Positions 40,554 to 48,762 of a stretch of DNA of 64,000 bases are shown in pieces. The stretch comes from Pararhizobium sp. (lineage in GTDB: Bacteria > Pseudomonadota > Alphaproteobacteria > Rhizobiales > Rhizobiaceae): contig JAURWE010000046.1 in the NCBI GenBank assembly GCA_030655075.1, forward strand, positions 248,001 to 312,000, given 5' to 3'. The notes under the pieces are model-generated. The model was not told the DNA's origin and did not search any database. It saw only the letters and a list, made by a program, of their open reading frames with translations. Position numbers and translations under genes: made by a program. Each line of letters opens with the position of its first letter. The stretch's first letter is position 1.

Positions 40554-41360
40554 TCACTTAAAGGCAAGGGTCGTCTGCATGCTGCGACCACCGGCAACCG
40601 TCACCAGCATCGCCGTTCCGGCTGATGGTGCTTGCTTGCCGTTTTCGCTGAGAACAGGCAGGTCTGCGGTGAGCTGGGTACCCGTAACGGAAACATTTTC
40701 CGGAGCACCGAAACGCACGGCGCCAGCGCCGGTGACGAACAGGTCCGGCGGGCTGCCATCGCTGATCTCTGGGATGGTCAGCACGACCCGCACCCGCGAT
40801 GTTGCTGCGTCGAAATCGGCCGATTGCAGCGTAAAATCAGCCGATGGCTGTTCCGGCAGGGCGGAGCCCGCGCGCCGGATAGCGACCTTTTCGAGCGGGC
40901 TCGCTTCTTCGCCCGGCTTAAGGTCCAGTGACAGTTCACCCTGAACCGGAATGCAGATATCCTTGCAGATACCCAGAAACACCGACAACCGGATTGAGGC
41001 GCTTGTGCCGGTGCTTTTCAGCGTCAGCGGAAAGGCCACAGGTTCATCATAGCCGAAATAGCGCACGACGCCGTCATCAAAACGTTTCGGCGCAGGAAAC
41101 CGGACCTCGGAAATCGTGGTGTTGCCGGTGTCCTGTGCGGTCACCTGCGGAGGAATGCCGCTTTCACCCGGATCGATCCAGTAGGTCTTCCAACCGTCTT
41201 TGAGCCTGATCTGCAGGATGGCCTGAATGGTGCCGCTCGCGTCCGGCGCCCCCGCCACCAGCCGGACATCGCCGCCTTGCGAGCTGATCCAGCCGGATGC
41301 CGCCGCCTGTGCGAAGCTCGCCGGAAGCCAGAGGAGGATAAAAACTGCGATGCGCCACAT
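40554..41360 (-). CDS. Periplasmic DsbD N-terminal-like protein
   Basis: A 268-residue secreted protein (signal peptide 1-20, ending AQAA) built around the DsbD alpha / DsbC-like domain, as in the periplasmic part of DsbD and ScsB. It lacks the membrane electron channel. Conserved parts are LKDGWKTYWIDPGESGIPP, YFGYDEPVAFPL and the redox Cys pair in GICKDICIPV (C-x3-C). Role inferred: periplasmic thiol or metal-stress handling. A peroxiredoxin gene follows on the same strand, compatible with shared redox function. Confidence 0.87.
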   Translation of the reverse strand: MWRIAVFILLWLPASFAQAAASGWISSQGGDVRLVAGAPDASGTIQAILQIRLKDGWKTYWIDPGESGIPPQVTAQDTGNTTISEVRFPAPKRFDDGVVRYFGYDEPVAFPLTLKSTGTSASIRLSVFLGICKDICIPVQGELSLDLKPGEEASPLEKVAIRRAGSALPEQPSADFTLQSADFDAATSRVRVVLTIPEISDGSPPDLFVTGAGAVRFGAPENVSVTGTQLTADLPVLSENGKQAPSAGTAMLVTVAGGRSMQTTLAFK

Positions 41361-41538
41361 GACAGGCTGGTTCCTTGCCGGTTTACACCCGAAGCCATAT
41401 CCGCTGTCTGTGGCGGTTTCCAGCCATGGCGGCGGCGACGCCGTTCATATTCAGGTGATCGCCCCCTAGTTAAATTTCGTTAGAAAAAATTTCGGCCCGG
41501 CGCTTTTCATTTGGCGGCGAGTTGGTAGGCTGTCTCTC

Positions 41539-42147
41539 ATGATGCCGATATCGACGTTGCACAGCAAACGTGAGCGCGGATTGCTTGACGGTCAGTTCCT
41601 GATCGCCATGCCCGGAATGTTTGACAGCAGCTTTGCCCGCACCGTCGTCTATGTTTGCGCTCATTCTGCCGATGGCGCCATGGGCTTCGTGATCAACAGA
41701 CCCCAGACCCTGACCTTCGCCGATGTGCTTCTGCATCTCAAGCTGATGGGCGAGCAGGAGATCATTCGTCTGCCGGAAAGCACCCGCGATCTGCAGATCC
41801 AGGCGGGCGGCCCGGTGGAAAGCGGCCGCGGCTTCGTGCTGCATTCGGACGATTATCTCAGCGAATCCAGCATTCCCGTCAGCGACGATATCTGCCTCAC
41901 GGCAACGCTGGATATTGTGCGCGCTCTGTCGAAAGGCCGGGGGCCGAGCCGTGCCATGATGATGCTGGGTTACGCCGGCTGGGGTGCCGGGCAGCTGGAA
42001 GAAGAGATCGGCAACAACGGCTGGCTCAACTGCCCCGCCAGCGAAGAGCTGATTTTCGACCGCAGCATTCCCGACAAATATGACCGGGCTCTCGCCCTGA
42101 TGGGTGTCTCGCCCGCCATGTTGTCGACCGAAGCCGGCCATGCCTGA
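41539..42147 (+). CDS. yqgE: YqgE/AlgH family protein
   Basis: A 202-residue cytosolic protein of the YqgE/AlgH (DUF179) family. AlgH influences alginate production in Pseudomonas, but the molecular function of the family is unknown. Signatures seen: GQFLIAMPGMFDSSFARTVVYVCAH, AMGFVINRP and GYAGWGAGQLEEE. Length is typical. It stands alone; the 178-base gap upstream holds nothing identifiable. Confidence 0.93.
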   Translation: MMPISTLHSKRERGLLDGQFLIAMPGMFDSSFARTVVYVCAHSADGAMGFVINRPQTLTFADVLLHLKLMGEQEIIRLPESTRDLQIQAGGPVESGRGFVLHSDDYLSESSIPVSDDICLTATLDIVRALSKGRGPSRAMMMLGYAGWGAGQLEEEIGNNGWLNCPASEELIFDRSIPDKYDRALALMGVSPAMLSTEAGHA

Positions 42148-42183
42148 TCTTCCTTTTCATCGTCTATTTCGGTGAAATTCGCC

Positions 42184-42208
42184 GGAACTTTTACCTTCCT
42201 GTCCCGTT
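42184..42208 (+). promoter_or_regulatory. Sigma-EcfG (general stress) promoter of csbD
   Basis: GGAAC (42184-42188), a 16-base spacer, then CGTT (42205-42208): an exact match to the alphaproteobacterial EcfG/RpoE2 consensus GGAAC-N16-17-CGTT. Transcription would start near 42215, about 50 bases before the csbD ATG. CsbD-type proteins are known stress-response products, so context and motif agree. Confidence 0.82.
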
Positions 42209-42267
42209 TTCTGTCTGCAAACGCGGCAAACGCGCCGCTATTTCCGGATTTACCAAGGAGAACGACG

Positions 42268-42459
42268 ATGGGTAGCACATCCGACAAGGTCTCGGGCACG
42301 GCAAACGAACTCGCAGGCAAGGCCAAGAAGGCTGTCGGTAAAGCCACCGACAATCCCAAGCTGCACGCCGAAGGTGCCGGCCAGGAAGCCAAGGGTAAAG
42401 TCCAGAAGGCATCCGGCAAGGCGAAGGACGCGCTGAAAGGCGCCGTCGATCGTCTCTGA
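42268..42459 (+). CDS. csbD: CsbD family stress protein
   Basis: A 63-residue, Lys/Ala/Gly-rich, likely disordered protein of the CsbD family. It carries a duplicated motif: DKVSGTANELAGKAKKAVGK and EGAGQEAKGKVQKASGK, giving amphipathic helices. The B. subtilis namesake is sigma-B-controlled, but the molecular role is unknown. ATG at 42268 with AAGGAGA eight bases upstream. An EcfG promoter lies upstream and a terminator downstream, so it is a single-gene stress unit. Confidence 0.93.
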   Translation: MGSTSDKVSGTANELAGKAKKAVGKATDNPKLHAEGAGQEAKGKVQKASGKAKDALKGAVDRL

Positions 42460-42572
42460 TCAATTTCTCTTGCTTGCGGTGACAGGGCGCTGAACGTCCA
42501 CCATCCGCAGGCGACCACGTGCGCAGCCAGTTTTTACCTGACGGGTTCAACTAGGTAGAAGCTTGCGCCGAG

Positions 42573-42605
42573 TGCCCGCCAACCCTTCGTGGTGGCGGGC
42601 ATTTC
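42573..42605 (+). terminator. Hairpin downstream of csbD
   Basis: TGCCCGCCA (42573-42581) pairs with TGGCGGGCA (42593-42601), followed by TTTCC. It lies 114 bases after the csbD stop and before the metallopeptidase gene. Confidence 0.65.
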
Positions 42606-42678
42606 CATGACATGGACATACGCATCATATATGTGACGACTGCTGCGGTTCGGGACCGCTGGCAAACGAGGGTTTTCA

Positions 42679-43740
42679 ATGAGACTTTTTCAGTGCGACA
42701 ATTGTGGGCAGCCGGTTCACTTTGACAACCGCGCCTGCATGAATTGCGGCGACCGGCTGGGCTTCATTGCCGAAACGGCCTCCATCCATGCCCTTGTGCC
42801 CGTGGGGAATAATCTCTGGGAAATCCGCAACAAACCCGGCCAGCAGCGCTATTTCTGCGCCAATGCCAACCTTGATATCTGCAACTGGACGCAGGCACCC
42901 GGCAACAAGGATGGTTATTGCGAGGCTTGCCATTTCAACCGTACGGTGCCGGTCACCAACACGGAAGAGGGCATTTCGCGCTGGAACAAAATCGGCCAGG
43001 CGCAGCGGCACCTGTTCTATTCGCTGATCCGCTGGAACCTGCCGCGGCCGGATCGGGTCAAAGACCCCGTCAACGGTCTGGTCTTCGACTTTCTGGCCGA
43101 CGAGACAGGTGCTGATGGCCTGATCGTGCCTGCCATGACCGGTCACGAGGATGGGCTGATCAGCCTGCGCGCGGCCGAGGCCGACGATGCCGTACGCGAA
43201 TATGTGCGTGTCTCCATGCGCGAACCCTATCGTACCCTGCTCGGCCATTTCCGCCACGAGGTCGGCCATTTCTACTGGGCCCAGCTTGTACGCGATGAAA
43301 AGGTACTGGCCGAGGCACGGGCGCTGTTCGGCGACGAACGGGCCGATTATGCCGCTGCCCTGCGCAAGAATTATGAAAACGGACCGCCGGTCAACTGGCA
43401 GAGCCAGTTTATCAGCAGCTACGCCAGCTCGCATCCATCAGAGGATTTTGCCGAGTGCTGGGCCCATTATTTCCATATCGTCGACACACTGGAGACGGCG
43501 CGGTCCTTCGGCCTGTCGATCGAGCCGGCCGCCCACCACCAGCTTGATGCCGAGGTGACATTCGATCCCTACAAGGCACCCAATGCCCAGAGGCTCGCCG
43601 ATGCCTGGATCCCCTTGAGCGTTGCCATCAACAGCATCCAGCGCTCCATGGGCCAGCGCGACAGCTACCCCTTCGTGCTCTCGCCACCGGTGATCAAGAA
43701 GCTGGATTTTATAAATCGGTTGATTTTGAGGAAGTCGTGA
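42679..43740 (+). CDS. Zinc-ribbon putative metallopeptidase
   Basis: A 353-residue protein with an N-terminal zinc ribbon (C6-x2-C9 ... C20-x2-C23), a second Cys set (C60, C68, C81, C84) and a zincin-like motif H193-E-x2-H197 (FRHEVGHFYW) with a downstream E-D-F-A-E-C-W segment near residue 258 that can supply the third ligand. It matches the putative zinc-binding metallopeptidase group. Hydrolytic activity and substrate are unproven. No signal peptide, so cytosolic. Single gene. Confidence 0.88.
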   Translation: MRLFQCDNCGQPVHFDNRACMNCGDRLGFIAETASIHALVPVGNNLWEIRNKPGQQRYFCANANLDICNWTQAPGNKDGYCEACHFNRTVPVTNTEEGISRWNKIGQAQRHLFYSLIRWNLPRPDRVKDPVNGLVFDFLADETGADGLIVPAMTGHEDGLISLRAAEADDAVREYVRVSMREPYRTLLGHFRHEVGHFYWAQLVRDEKVLAEARALFGDERADYAAALRKNYENGPPVNWQSQFISSYASSHPSEDFAECWAHYFHIVDTLETARSFGLSIEPAAHHQLDAEVTFDPYKAPNAQRLADAWIPLSVAINSIQRSMGQRDSYPFVLSPPVIKKLDFINRLILRKS

Positions 43741-43741
43741 A

Positions 43742-43808
43742 TAGTGATTAGTCGGTAGTGATTAGGAGTCGTGTCCACAAACAATGATGTCCTACTACTC
43801 ACTACTAA
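43742..43808. repeat. TAGTGATTAG direct repeats with partial inverted partner
   Basis: TAGTGATTAG occurs twice (43742-43751 and 43756-43765, period 14), and CTACTACTCACTACTAA (43792-43807) is roughly complementary to it. The fold could end transcription of the two convergent genes. I know no named family for it. Confidence 0.45.
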
Positions 43809-46714
43809 GCCCTTTTCATCAATGGAAACCGTTCCTTCAACAGCCGCTGCACCGAATCCGAGCCGATCGGAGGGCCGAAGAGGAAGCTCTGGCCGAAGTC
43901 GCAGCCCATCTTGGCGAGTTCGATGGCGTCTTCTTCCGATTCGATGCCTTCAGCCACCACCTGCATGTCGAGTTCGCGCGCCATCGTCACGACGGAGCGC
44001 AGCAGGATCGAACGCTTGTCACTGGTGTCGCGCACCAGCGACTTGTCGATCTTGATCGTGTCGAAGGGGAAACGGGTGAGATACGCAAGTGACGAATGGC
44101 CGGTGCCGAAATCATCAAGCGCCAGCTTCAGTCCGGCTTCCTTGATCTTGGCCAGCACCAGTCGCGCCTGTTCCGGCTGCTCCATGACGACGGATTCGGT
44201 GAGCTCGATCTTGATCTTGCCAGGCTCGCAGCGCGTCTTGTTCAAGACGGCGCGCAGGTCGTTGTAGAGCTCGTGGTTCAGCAGTTGGGCGCTCGACAGA
44301 TTGACCGAGACGAAGATCGGCAGATTGCCGGCAATCGCCTGCCAGTCCATCAGGTCGGAGGCGGCCCGCTCGAAGGCGAACATGCCGAGCTGGTTGATCA
44401 GATCGGAAGTCTCTGCGATCGGAATGAATTCGGTCGGCGAAATGTTGCCGCGCTTCGGATGGTCCCAGCGCATCAGCGCCTCGAACCCGGCGATTTCCGC
44501 ATCCACCAGCCGCACGATCGGTTGATAGACCAGGAACAGCTCCTTGCGCTCGATCGCCCGGCGCAGGTCCGTTTCCAGCTGCAGCCTGTCGGTTCCCGTC
44601 GAGCGGAAGGCGGGCCGGAACGGCTCGACGCGGTTGCCGCCGGCCTTTTTCGCCCGGTACATGGCCAGTTCCGCATCGGCCAGAAGGCCCGTGGCGCTTT
44701 CCTGCTGATCGACCCAGGACACAAGGCCGATGGACGCGGTCAGAACGATTTCGCGATTGGCGAAATTGAGCGGCACCATGATCGCCTTGCTCACCGCTTC
44801 GGCAAAATCCGCCACCTTGGCCGTGTCGCGCTCCGACATCAGGATCAGGCCGAACTGGTCGCCGCCGAGCCGCGCCAGCGTGTCCTGCGGTTTCAGAAGG
44901 CGGCGCAGGCGGCGGGTGAGTGCGATCAGGATATTGTCGCCGGCCGCGATGCCGAGACTGTCGTTGACAAGTTTGTAACGGTCGATGTCGATGGCCAGGA
45001 CTGTCGGCCGCACCGTGTCGCCGTTCGGCGCCAGAGCCAGCACAGCCTGCAGGCGGTCGAGAAAGATCTGCCGGTTCGGCAGGCCGGTCAGATTGTCGTG
45101 CAGCGCGTCGTGCAGCAGCCGGTCGATCGAATTCTTCTGCTCGGTAATGTCAATGATCGTGCCGACGCAGCGGATGATTTCGCCGGTGGCGCCGAGAACC
45201 GGACGGGCCCGGATCGACAGCCAGTGGTAATGGCCGTCTTCGGCCCGCACCCGGAATTCGTGGTTGAGGCGGCCGCGGCGGTGCTCGAGCAGCACGTCGA
45301 GCGTGGCGCGGAACCGGTCGCGGTCATCTGGATGCAGCCGCGGCAGCCAGTTGCGCGCCGGCCCGTGCATCATGCCTGGCGACAGGCCGAGCTGGCCGGA
45401 AATGTCCGGAATGGTCACGACGCGGTCGCGGGTGACATCCCAGTCCCAGACCGTATCGCCCGAACCGGTCAGCGCCAGCGACTGCCGCTCCAGGTCGGAA
45501 AACAGGCCCTGGCTGTAGGCGCCACCGGCAAAGGCGTGCTGCATGACGGTGAAGCCGATGAGCAGCACGATCAGCACAAGACCGCCGCCCAGCGCCGGTT
45601 GGATGATGTCGTTGTCAAGCTTGCCGGTAACGGTCAGCCAGGCGCCGAACAGCCACACGATGATCAGCGCCCAGGCAGGCACCAGCAGGATCGCCCGGTC
45701 GTAGCGGTTGAAGCCGAGATAGATGATCAGCACGATGCCGAGCGAGGCTGTCAGCGCGAAGGACAGCCGCGCGATCCCGGCGGCTATCGAAGGATCGTAG
45801 ATGGCAACGCCGAACAGGAGACCGAGACCCATGATCCACACCAGCGTCACGTAGCTCAGGTGCTGGTGCCAGCGGTTGAGATTGAGATAGGTGAACAGGA
45901 AGATCACCAGTCCCGCCGCCAGAAACACTTCCGCACCGGCCCGCCATATTCGCTCGTCACCGGCGGTGATGCTGATCAGCTTCGACAGGAAGCCGAAATC
46001 GACGCAGATATAGGCGAGAACCGCCCAGGCAAGCGCCGCCGTTGCCGGTAGCATCGACGTGCCCTTGACCACGAAGAGAATGGTGAGGAACACGGCCAAA
46101 AGGCCGGCAATGCCGAGCACGATACCGCGGTAAAGCGTGAACGCGTTGACGGTGTCCTTGTAGGCGTCCGGTTCCCACAGATACATCTGCGGCAGGTCGG
46201 GCGAGGCGAGTTCGGCGACGAACGTGATGACCGAGCCGGGGTTCAGCGTGATGCGGAAGACATCGGCCTCTTCGCTCGGCTGCCGGTCGAGCGCAAAACC
46301 TTCGCTCGGCGTGATCGACAAAATACGCTGCGATCCGAGGTCGGGCCAGAACAGGTTGGATTTCACCAGACGGAAATGCGGCGCGACGATCACGCGCTCA
46401 AGCTGCTCTTCCGAAACGTTGGCCAGCGCAAAAACCGCCCAGTCGCCCTGATGGTTCTCGGTCGAGGAGCGTACCTCAATACGGCGCACAATACCATCCG
46501 TGCCGGGAGCGGTGGAGACCTGGAAAGCCTCGCCGCGCCCCGAATAGATTTCCGTGGTGGCGGTGAGGTCGAGGGCGGTGTCTTCGCGTGAAATCTTCAC
46601 CGGTTCTGCGGCTCGGGCCTGCCCGGTGCCGAACACGGCCAGCAGCGCCATGACGGCAAGCATCGGCGCAAGCAGCCAACGGGCCGGCAACCTGAACGGC
46701 GGGAAAAATGTCAT
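43805..46714 (-). CDS. Membrane 7TM-PAS-GGDQF-EAL protein, likely c-di-GMP phosphodiesterase
   Basis: A 969-residue protein. Signal peptide (to about 36), a periplasmic beta-rich sensor (37-190), seven to eight TM helices (195-395, 7TMR-DISM-like), a PAS domain (410-525), GGDEF (535-690) and EAL (710-960). The cyclase signature is altered to G617-G-D-Q-F621, and the I-site is not conserved, so cyclase activity is doubtful; GTP may serve as an allosteric ligand. The EAL domain keeps E745-A-L747, DDFGTGHSS and the EGIE helix and should degrade c-di-GMP. The ATG overlaps the stop of the GNAT gene. Confidence 0.93.
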   Translation of the reverse strand: MTFFPPFRLPARWLLAPMLAVMALLAVFGTGQARAAEPVKISREDTALDLTATTEIYSGRGEAFQVSTAPGTDGIVRRIEVRSSTENHQGDWAVFALANVSEEQLERVIVAPHFRLVKSNLFWPDLGSQRILSITPSEGFALDRQPSEEADVFRITLNPGSVITFVAELASPDLPQMYLWEPDAYKDTVNAFTLYRGIVLGIAGLLAVFLTILFVVKGTSMLPATAALAWAVLAYICVDFGFLSKLISITAGDERIWRAGAEVFLAAGLVIFLFTYLNLNRWHQHLSYVTLVWIMGLGLLFGVAIYDPSIAAGIARLSFALTASLGIVLIIYLGFNRYDRAILLVPAWALIIVWLFGAWLTVTGKLDNDIIQPALGGGLVLIVLLIGFTVMQHAFAGGAYSQGLFSDLERQSLALTGSGDTVWDWDVTRDRVVTIPDISGQLGLSPGMMHGPARNWLPRLHPDDRDRFRATLDVLLEHRRGRLNHEFRVRAEDGHYHWLSIRARPVLGATGEIIRCVGTIIDITEQKNSIDRLLHDALHDNLTGLPNRQIFLDRLQAVLALAPNGDTVRPTVLAIDIDRYKLVNDSLGIAAGDNILIALTRRLRRLLKPQDTLARLGGDQFGLILMSERDTAKVADFAEAVSKAIMVPLNFANREIVLTASIGLVSWVDQQESATGLLADAELAMYRAKKAGGNRVEPFRPAFRSTGTDRLQLETDLRRAIERKELFLVYQPIVRLVDAEIAGFEALMRWDHPKRGNISPTEFIPIAETSDLINQLGMFAFERAASDLMDWQAIAGNLPIFVSVNLSSAQLLNHELYNDLRAVLNKTRCEPGKIKIELTESVVMEQPEQARLVLAKIKEAGLKLALDDFGTGHSSLAYLTRFPFDTIKIDKSLVRDTSDKRSILLRSVVTMARELDMQVVAEGIESEEDAIELAKMGCDFGQSFLFGPPIGSDSVQRLLKERFPLMKRA

Positions 46715-47325
46715 TCGGTATTCACAGTCCTGTTCGGTTGAATATCCCGCTCCAACAGGGAAAAAATGACGTGGTCACGCCATTCGCCGTTGATCTTGAG
46801 ATACTCCCTTAGATAGCCCTCGCGCTGAAAACCGGCCTTTTCAAGGAGGCGGATGCTTCTGCGGTTCTCCGGAATACAGGCTGCTTCGATACGGTGCAAC
46901 TGAAGGACCGTAAAGATGTAGGGGATGGTTAGTTTCAGGCCGGCCAGCATATGCCCCTGGCCGGCATGTTTCTCGCCCATCCAGTAGCCGATCGTGCAGC
47001 CTTGTGCCGCGCCGCGCCGGATATAGCCGGCGGTGATGCCGCCCAGAAGCACATCATGGTCCCGGTCGAACAGGAACAGCGGAACGGCCTGGCCGGAGGA
47101 AAATTCCTGCTCGTTGCGGATGACGCGGCTGCGGAATGCACTCTCGGTCATCTCGTCGGCGCGCCAGACTGGCTCCCAGGGTTCGAGAAAGGGCCGGCTC
47201 TCGGAGCGCAGCCGATACCATTGCGAATAATCGGACTGGCGGGGCAATCTCAGAAGATGTGTACCGCTGGCAAGTTCCAGCGGACCCGGTTGCCTGGACA
47301 GGAACCGGAACATCGATCTGGCCAT
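46711..47325 (-). CDS. GNAT N-acetyltransferase (RimJ/RimL-like)
   Basis: A 204-residue acetyltransferase of the RimJ/RimL type, which modify N-terminal or other amino groups. The acetyl-CoA region reads IGYWMGEKHAGQGHMLAGL (GQGHM takes the place of the R/Q-x-x-G-x-G loop), followed by RIEAACIPENRRSIRLLEKAGFQREG. The start at 47325 (MARSMFRFLSR) is favoured because upstream in-frame sequence lacks family character. Four-base overlap with the GGDQF/EAL gene downstream and 118 bases after the M16 peptidase. Target unknown. Confidence 0.88.
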   Translation of the reverse strand: MARSMFRFLSRQPGPLELASGTHLLRLPRQSDYSQWYRLRSESRPFLEPWEPVWRADEMTESAFRSRVIRNEQEFSSGQAVPLFLFDRDHDVLLGGITAGYIRRGAAQGCTIGYWMGEKHAGQGHMLAGLKLTIPYIFTVLQLHRIEAACIPENRRSIRLLEKAGFQREGYLREYLKINGEWRDHVIFSLLERDIQPNRTVNTE

Positions 47326-47443
47326 CAAACCCTCCCGGCATGCGGTGCCATTGCCCAAAGTGTGATCATACGCGTCCGGCCGCAGCGACGTCAAATCAGC
47401 GGGCCAGCTGACGAGCGGGGAAGGGGTGCAGGCCGAGCCCGGC

Positions 47444-48742
47444 TCAGCCGTTGACGGCCTTCTGAGGCGCGGCTTTGATCGACAGCGAGGAGACGATGTC
47501 GGTCATCGAGGCCAGCTGTTCGACGGGGCCGATGGCCGAAAGCGTCGGCACCGTGTCGAAGAACAGGCGTCCGGCCAGATCGGTCAGCCGCTCGGTCGTG
47601 ATGCCGGACAGCCGGTCCATCAGTTCCTCGTTCGGGATCGTCCGGCCATAGAGCATCATCTGCCGGGCGATCTGTCCGGCACGGGCCGCCGGGCTTTCCT
47701 GTCCCATCAGCATCTGGGCGCGGATCTGGACACGGGCCCGGTCGATTTCCTGCTGCTCGATCCTGTCGGACGCCTTGCGCAGTTCGTCGATGATCACAGG
47801 CACCAGCTCCGGCAGGTTTTCACCGCCCGTCGCCGCATGGATGCCGAAAATGCCGGTGTCGGAAAAGCCCCAGTGGAAGGCATAGACCGAATAACACAGG
47901 CCGCGATGCTCGCGCACTTCCTGGAACAGGCGTGAAGACATGCCGCCGCCGAGAATGTTGGCGAGGATCTGCGAACAGTAGAAATCGCGGGCGTGATAGG
48001 CCTTGCCCTCGAAGCCGAGCAGAACCTGCGCGTCCATCAGGTCGCGCGTTTCGCGCACCTCGCCGCCGGTATAGTGGGCAGCGTCCATGACCGGTGGAGC
48101 TGACGGCGCTTCCGGCAGGCTGGCGAAACGCTCTTCCGTCTGGCGAACGAAGCTCTCATGATCGATCGCACCGGCACCGACGACGAACATGCGGTCCGTC
48201 GTATAGTTGCGACCGAGATAATGGCGGATTTCATCGGGAGAAAAGGAAAGAACCGTTTCCGGTGTTCCCAGGATCGGCCGGCCGATCGTCTGGTCGTGGA
48301 AGGCGGTTTCGGCAAACTTGTCGAAGACGACATCGTCGGGTGTGTCGCTGGCAGCGCCGATTTCCTGCAGGATAACCTGCTGTTCGCGCCGCAGCTCTTC
48401 CTCGTCGAAGCTGGACTCGGTCAGGATGTCGGCGAGGATATCGACCGCAAGCGGCACGTCATCCCTGAGCACGCGGGCATAGTAGGATGTCGTTTCGGTC
48501 GAGGTGGCGGCGTTGACCTCGCCACCGACATTCTCGATCTCTTCGGCGATCTGCCGTGCGGTGCGGCGGCCTGTTCCCTTGAAAGCCATGTGTTCAAGCA
48601 GATGGGCAATGCCATGCTCGTTGGCCGTCTCGTTTCGGGAGCCCGATTTTATCCATACGCCGAGAGCAACGCTCTCAAGGTGGGGCATGTTTTCGGTTAC
48701 CACCGTCAACCCGGATTTGAGCCGGGTGCACTCAACTTTCAT
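47444..48742 (-). CDS. M16 family zinc peptidase (mitochondrial-processing-peptidase-like)
   Basis: A 432-residue inverzincin. The zinc motif H47-x2-E50-H51 (HLLEHMAFKGT) and the downstream glutamate region (GGEVNAATSTETTSYYARV) are complete, so this is a catalytic beta-type subunit, resembling the ancestor of mitochondrial processing peptidase. The C-terminal inactive half follows (LLGFEGKAYHARDFY, ILGGGMSSRLFQEVRE). Of two adjacent Met codons the second is taken as start. It follows thrC by 20 bases on the same strand, a conserved rhizobial pair. Confidence 0.93.
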   Translation of the reverse strand: MKVECTRLKSGLTVVTENMPHLESVALGVWIKSGSRNETANEHGIAHLLEHMAFKGTGRRTARQIAEEIENVGGEVNAATSTETTSYYARVLRDDVPLAVDILADILTESSFDEEELRREQQVILQEIGAASDTPDDVVFDKFAETAFHDQTIGRPILGTPETVLSFSPDEIRHYLGRNYTTDRMFVVGAGAIDHESFVRQTEERFASLPEAPSAPPVMDAAHYTGGEVRETRDLMDAQVLLGFEGKAYHARDFYCSQILANILGGGMSSRLFQEVREHRGLCYSVYAFHWGFSDTGIFGIHAATGGENLPELVPVIIDELRKASDRIEQQEIDRARVQIRAQMLMGQESPAARAGQIARQMMLYGRTIPNEELMDRLSGITTERLTDLAGRLFFDTVPTLSAIGPVEQLASMTDIVSSLSIKAAPQKAVNG

Positions 48743-48762
48743 CATTCGTCTTTCTGCGATCG

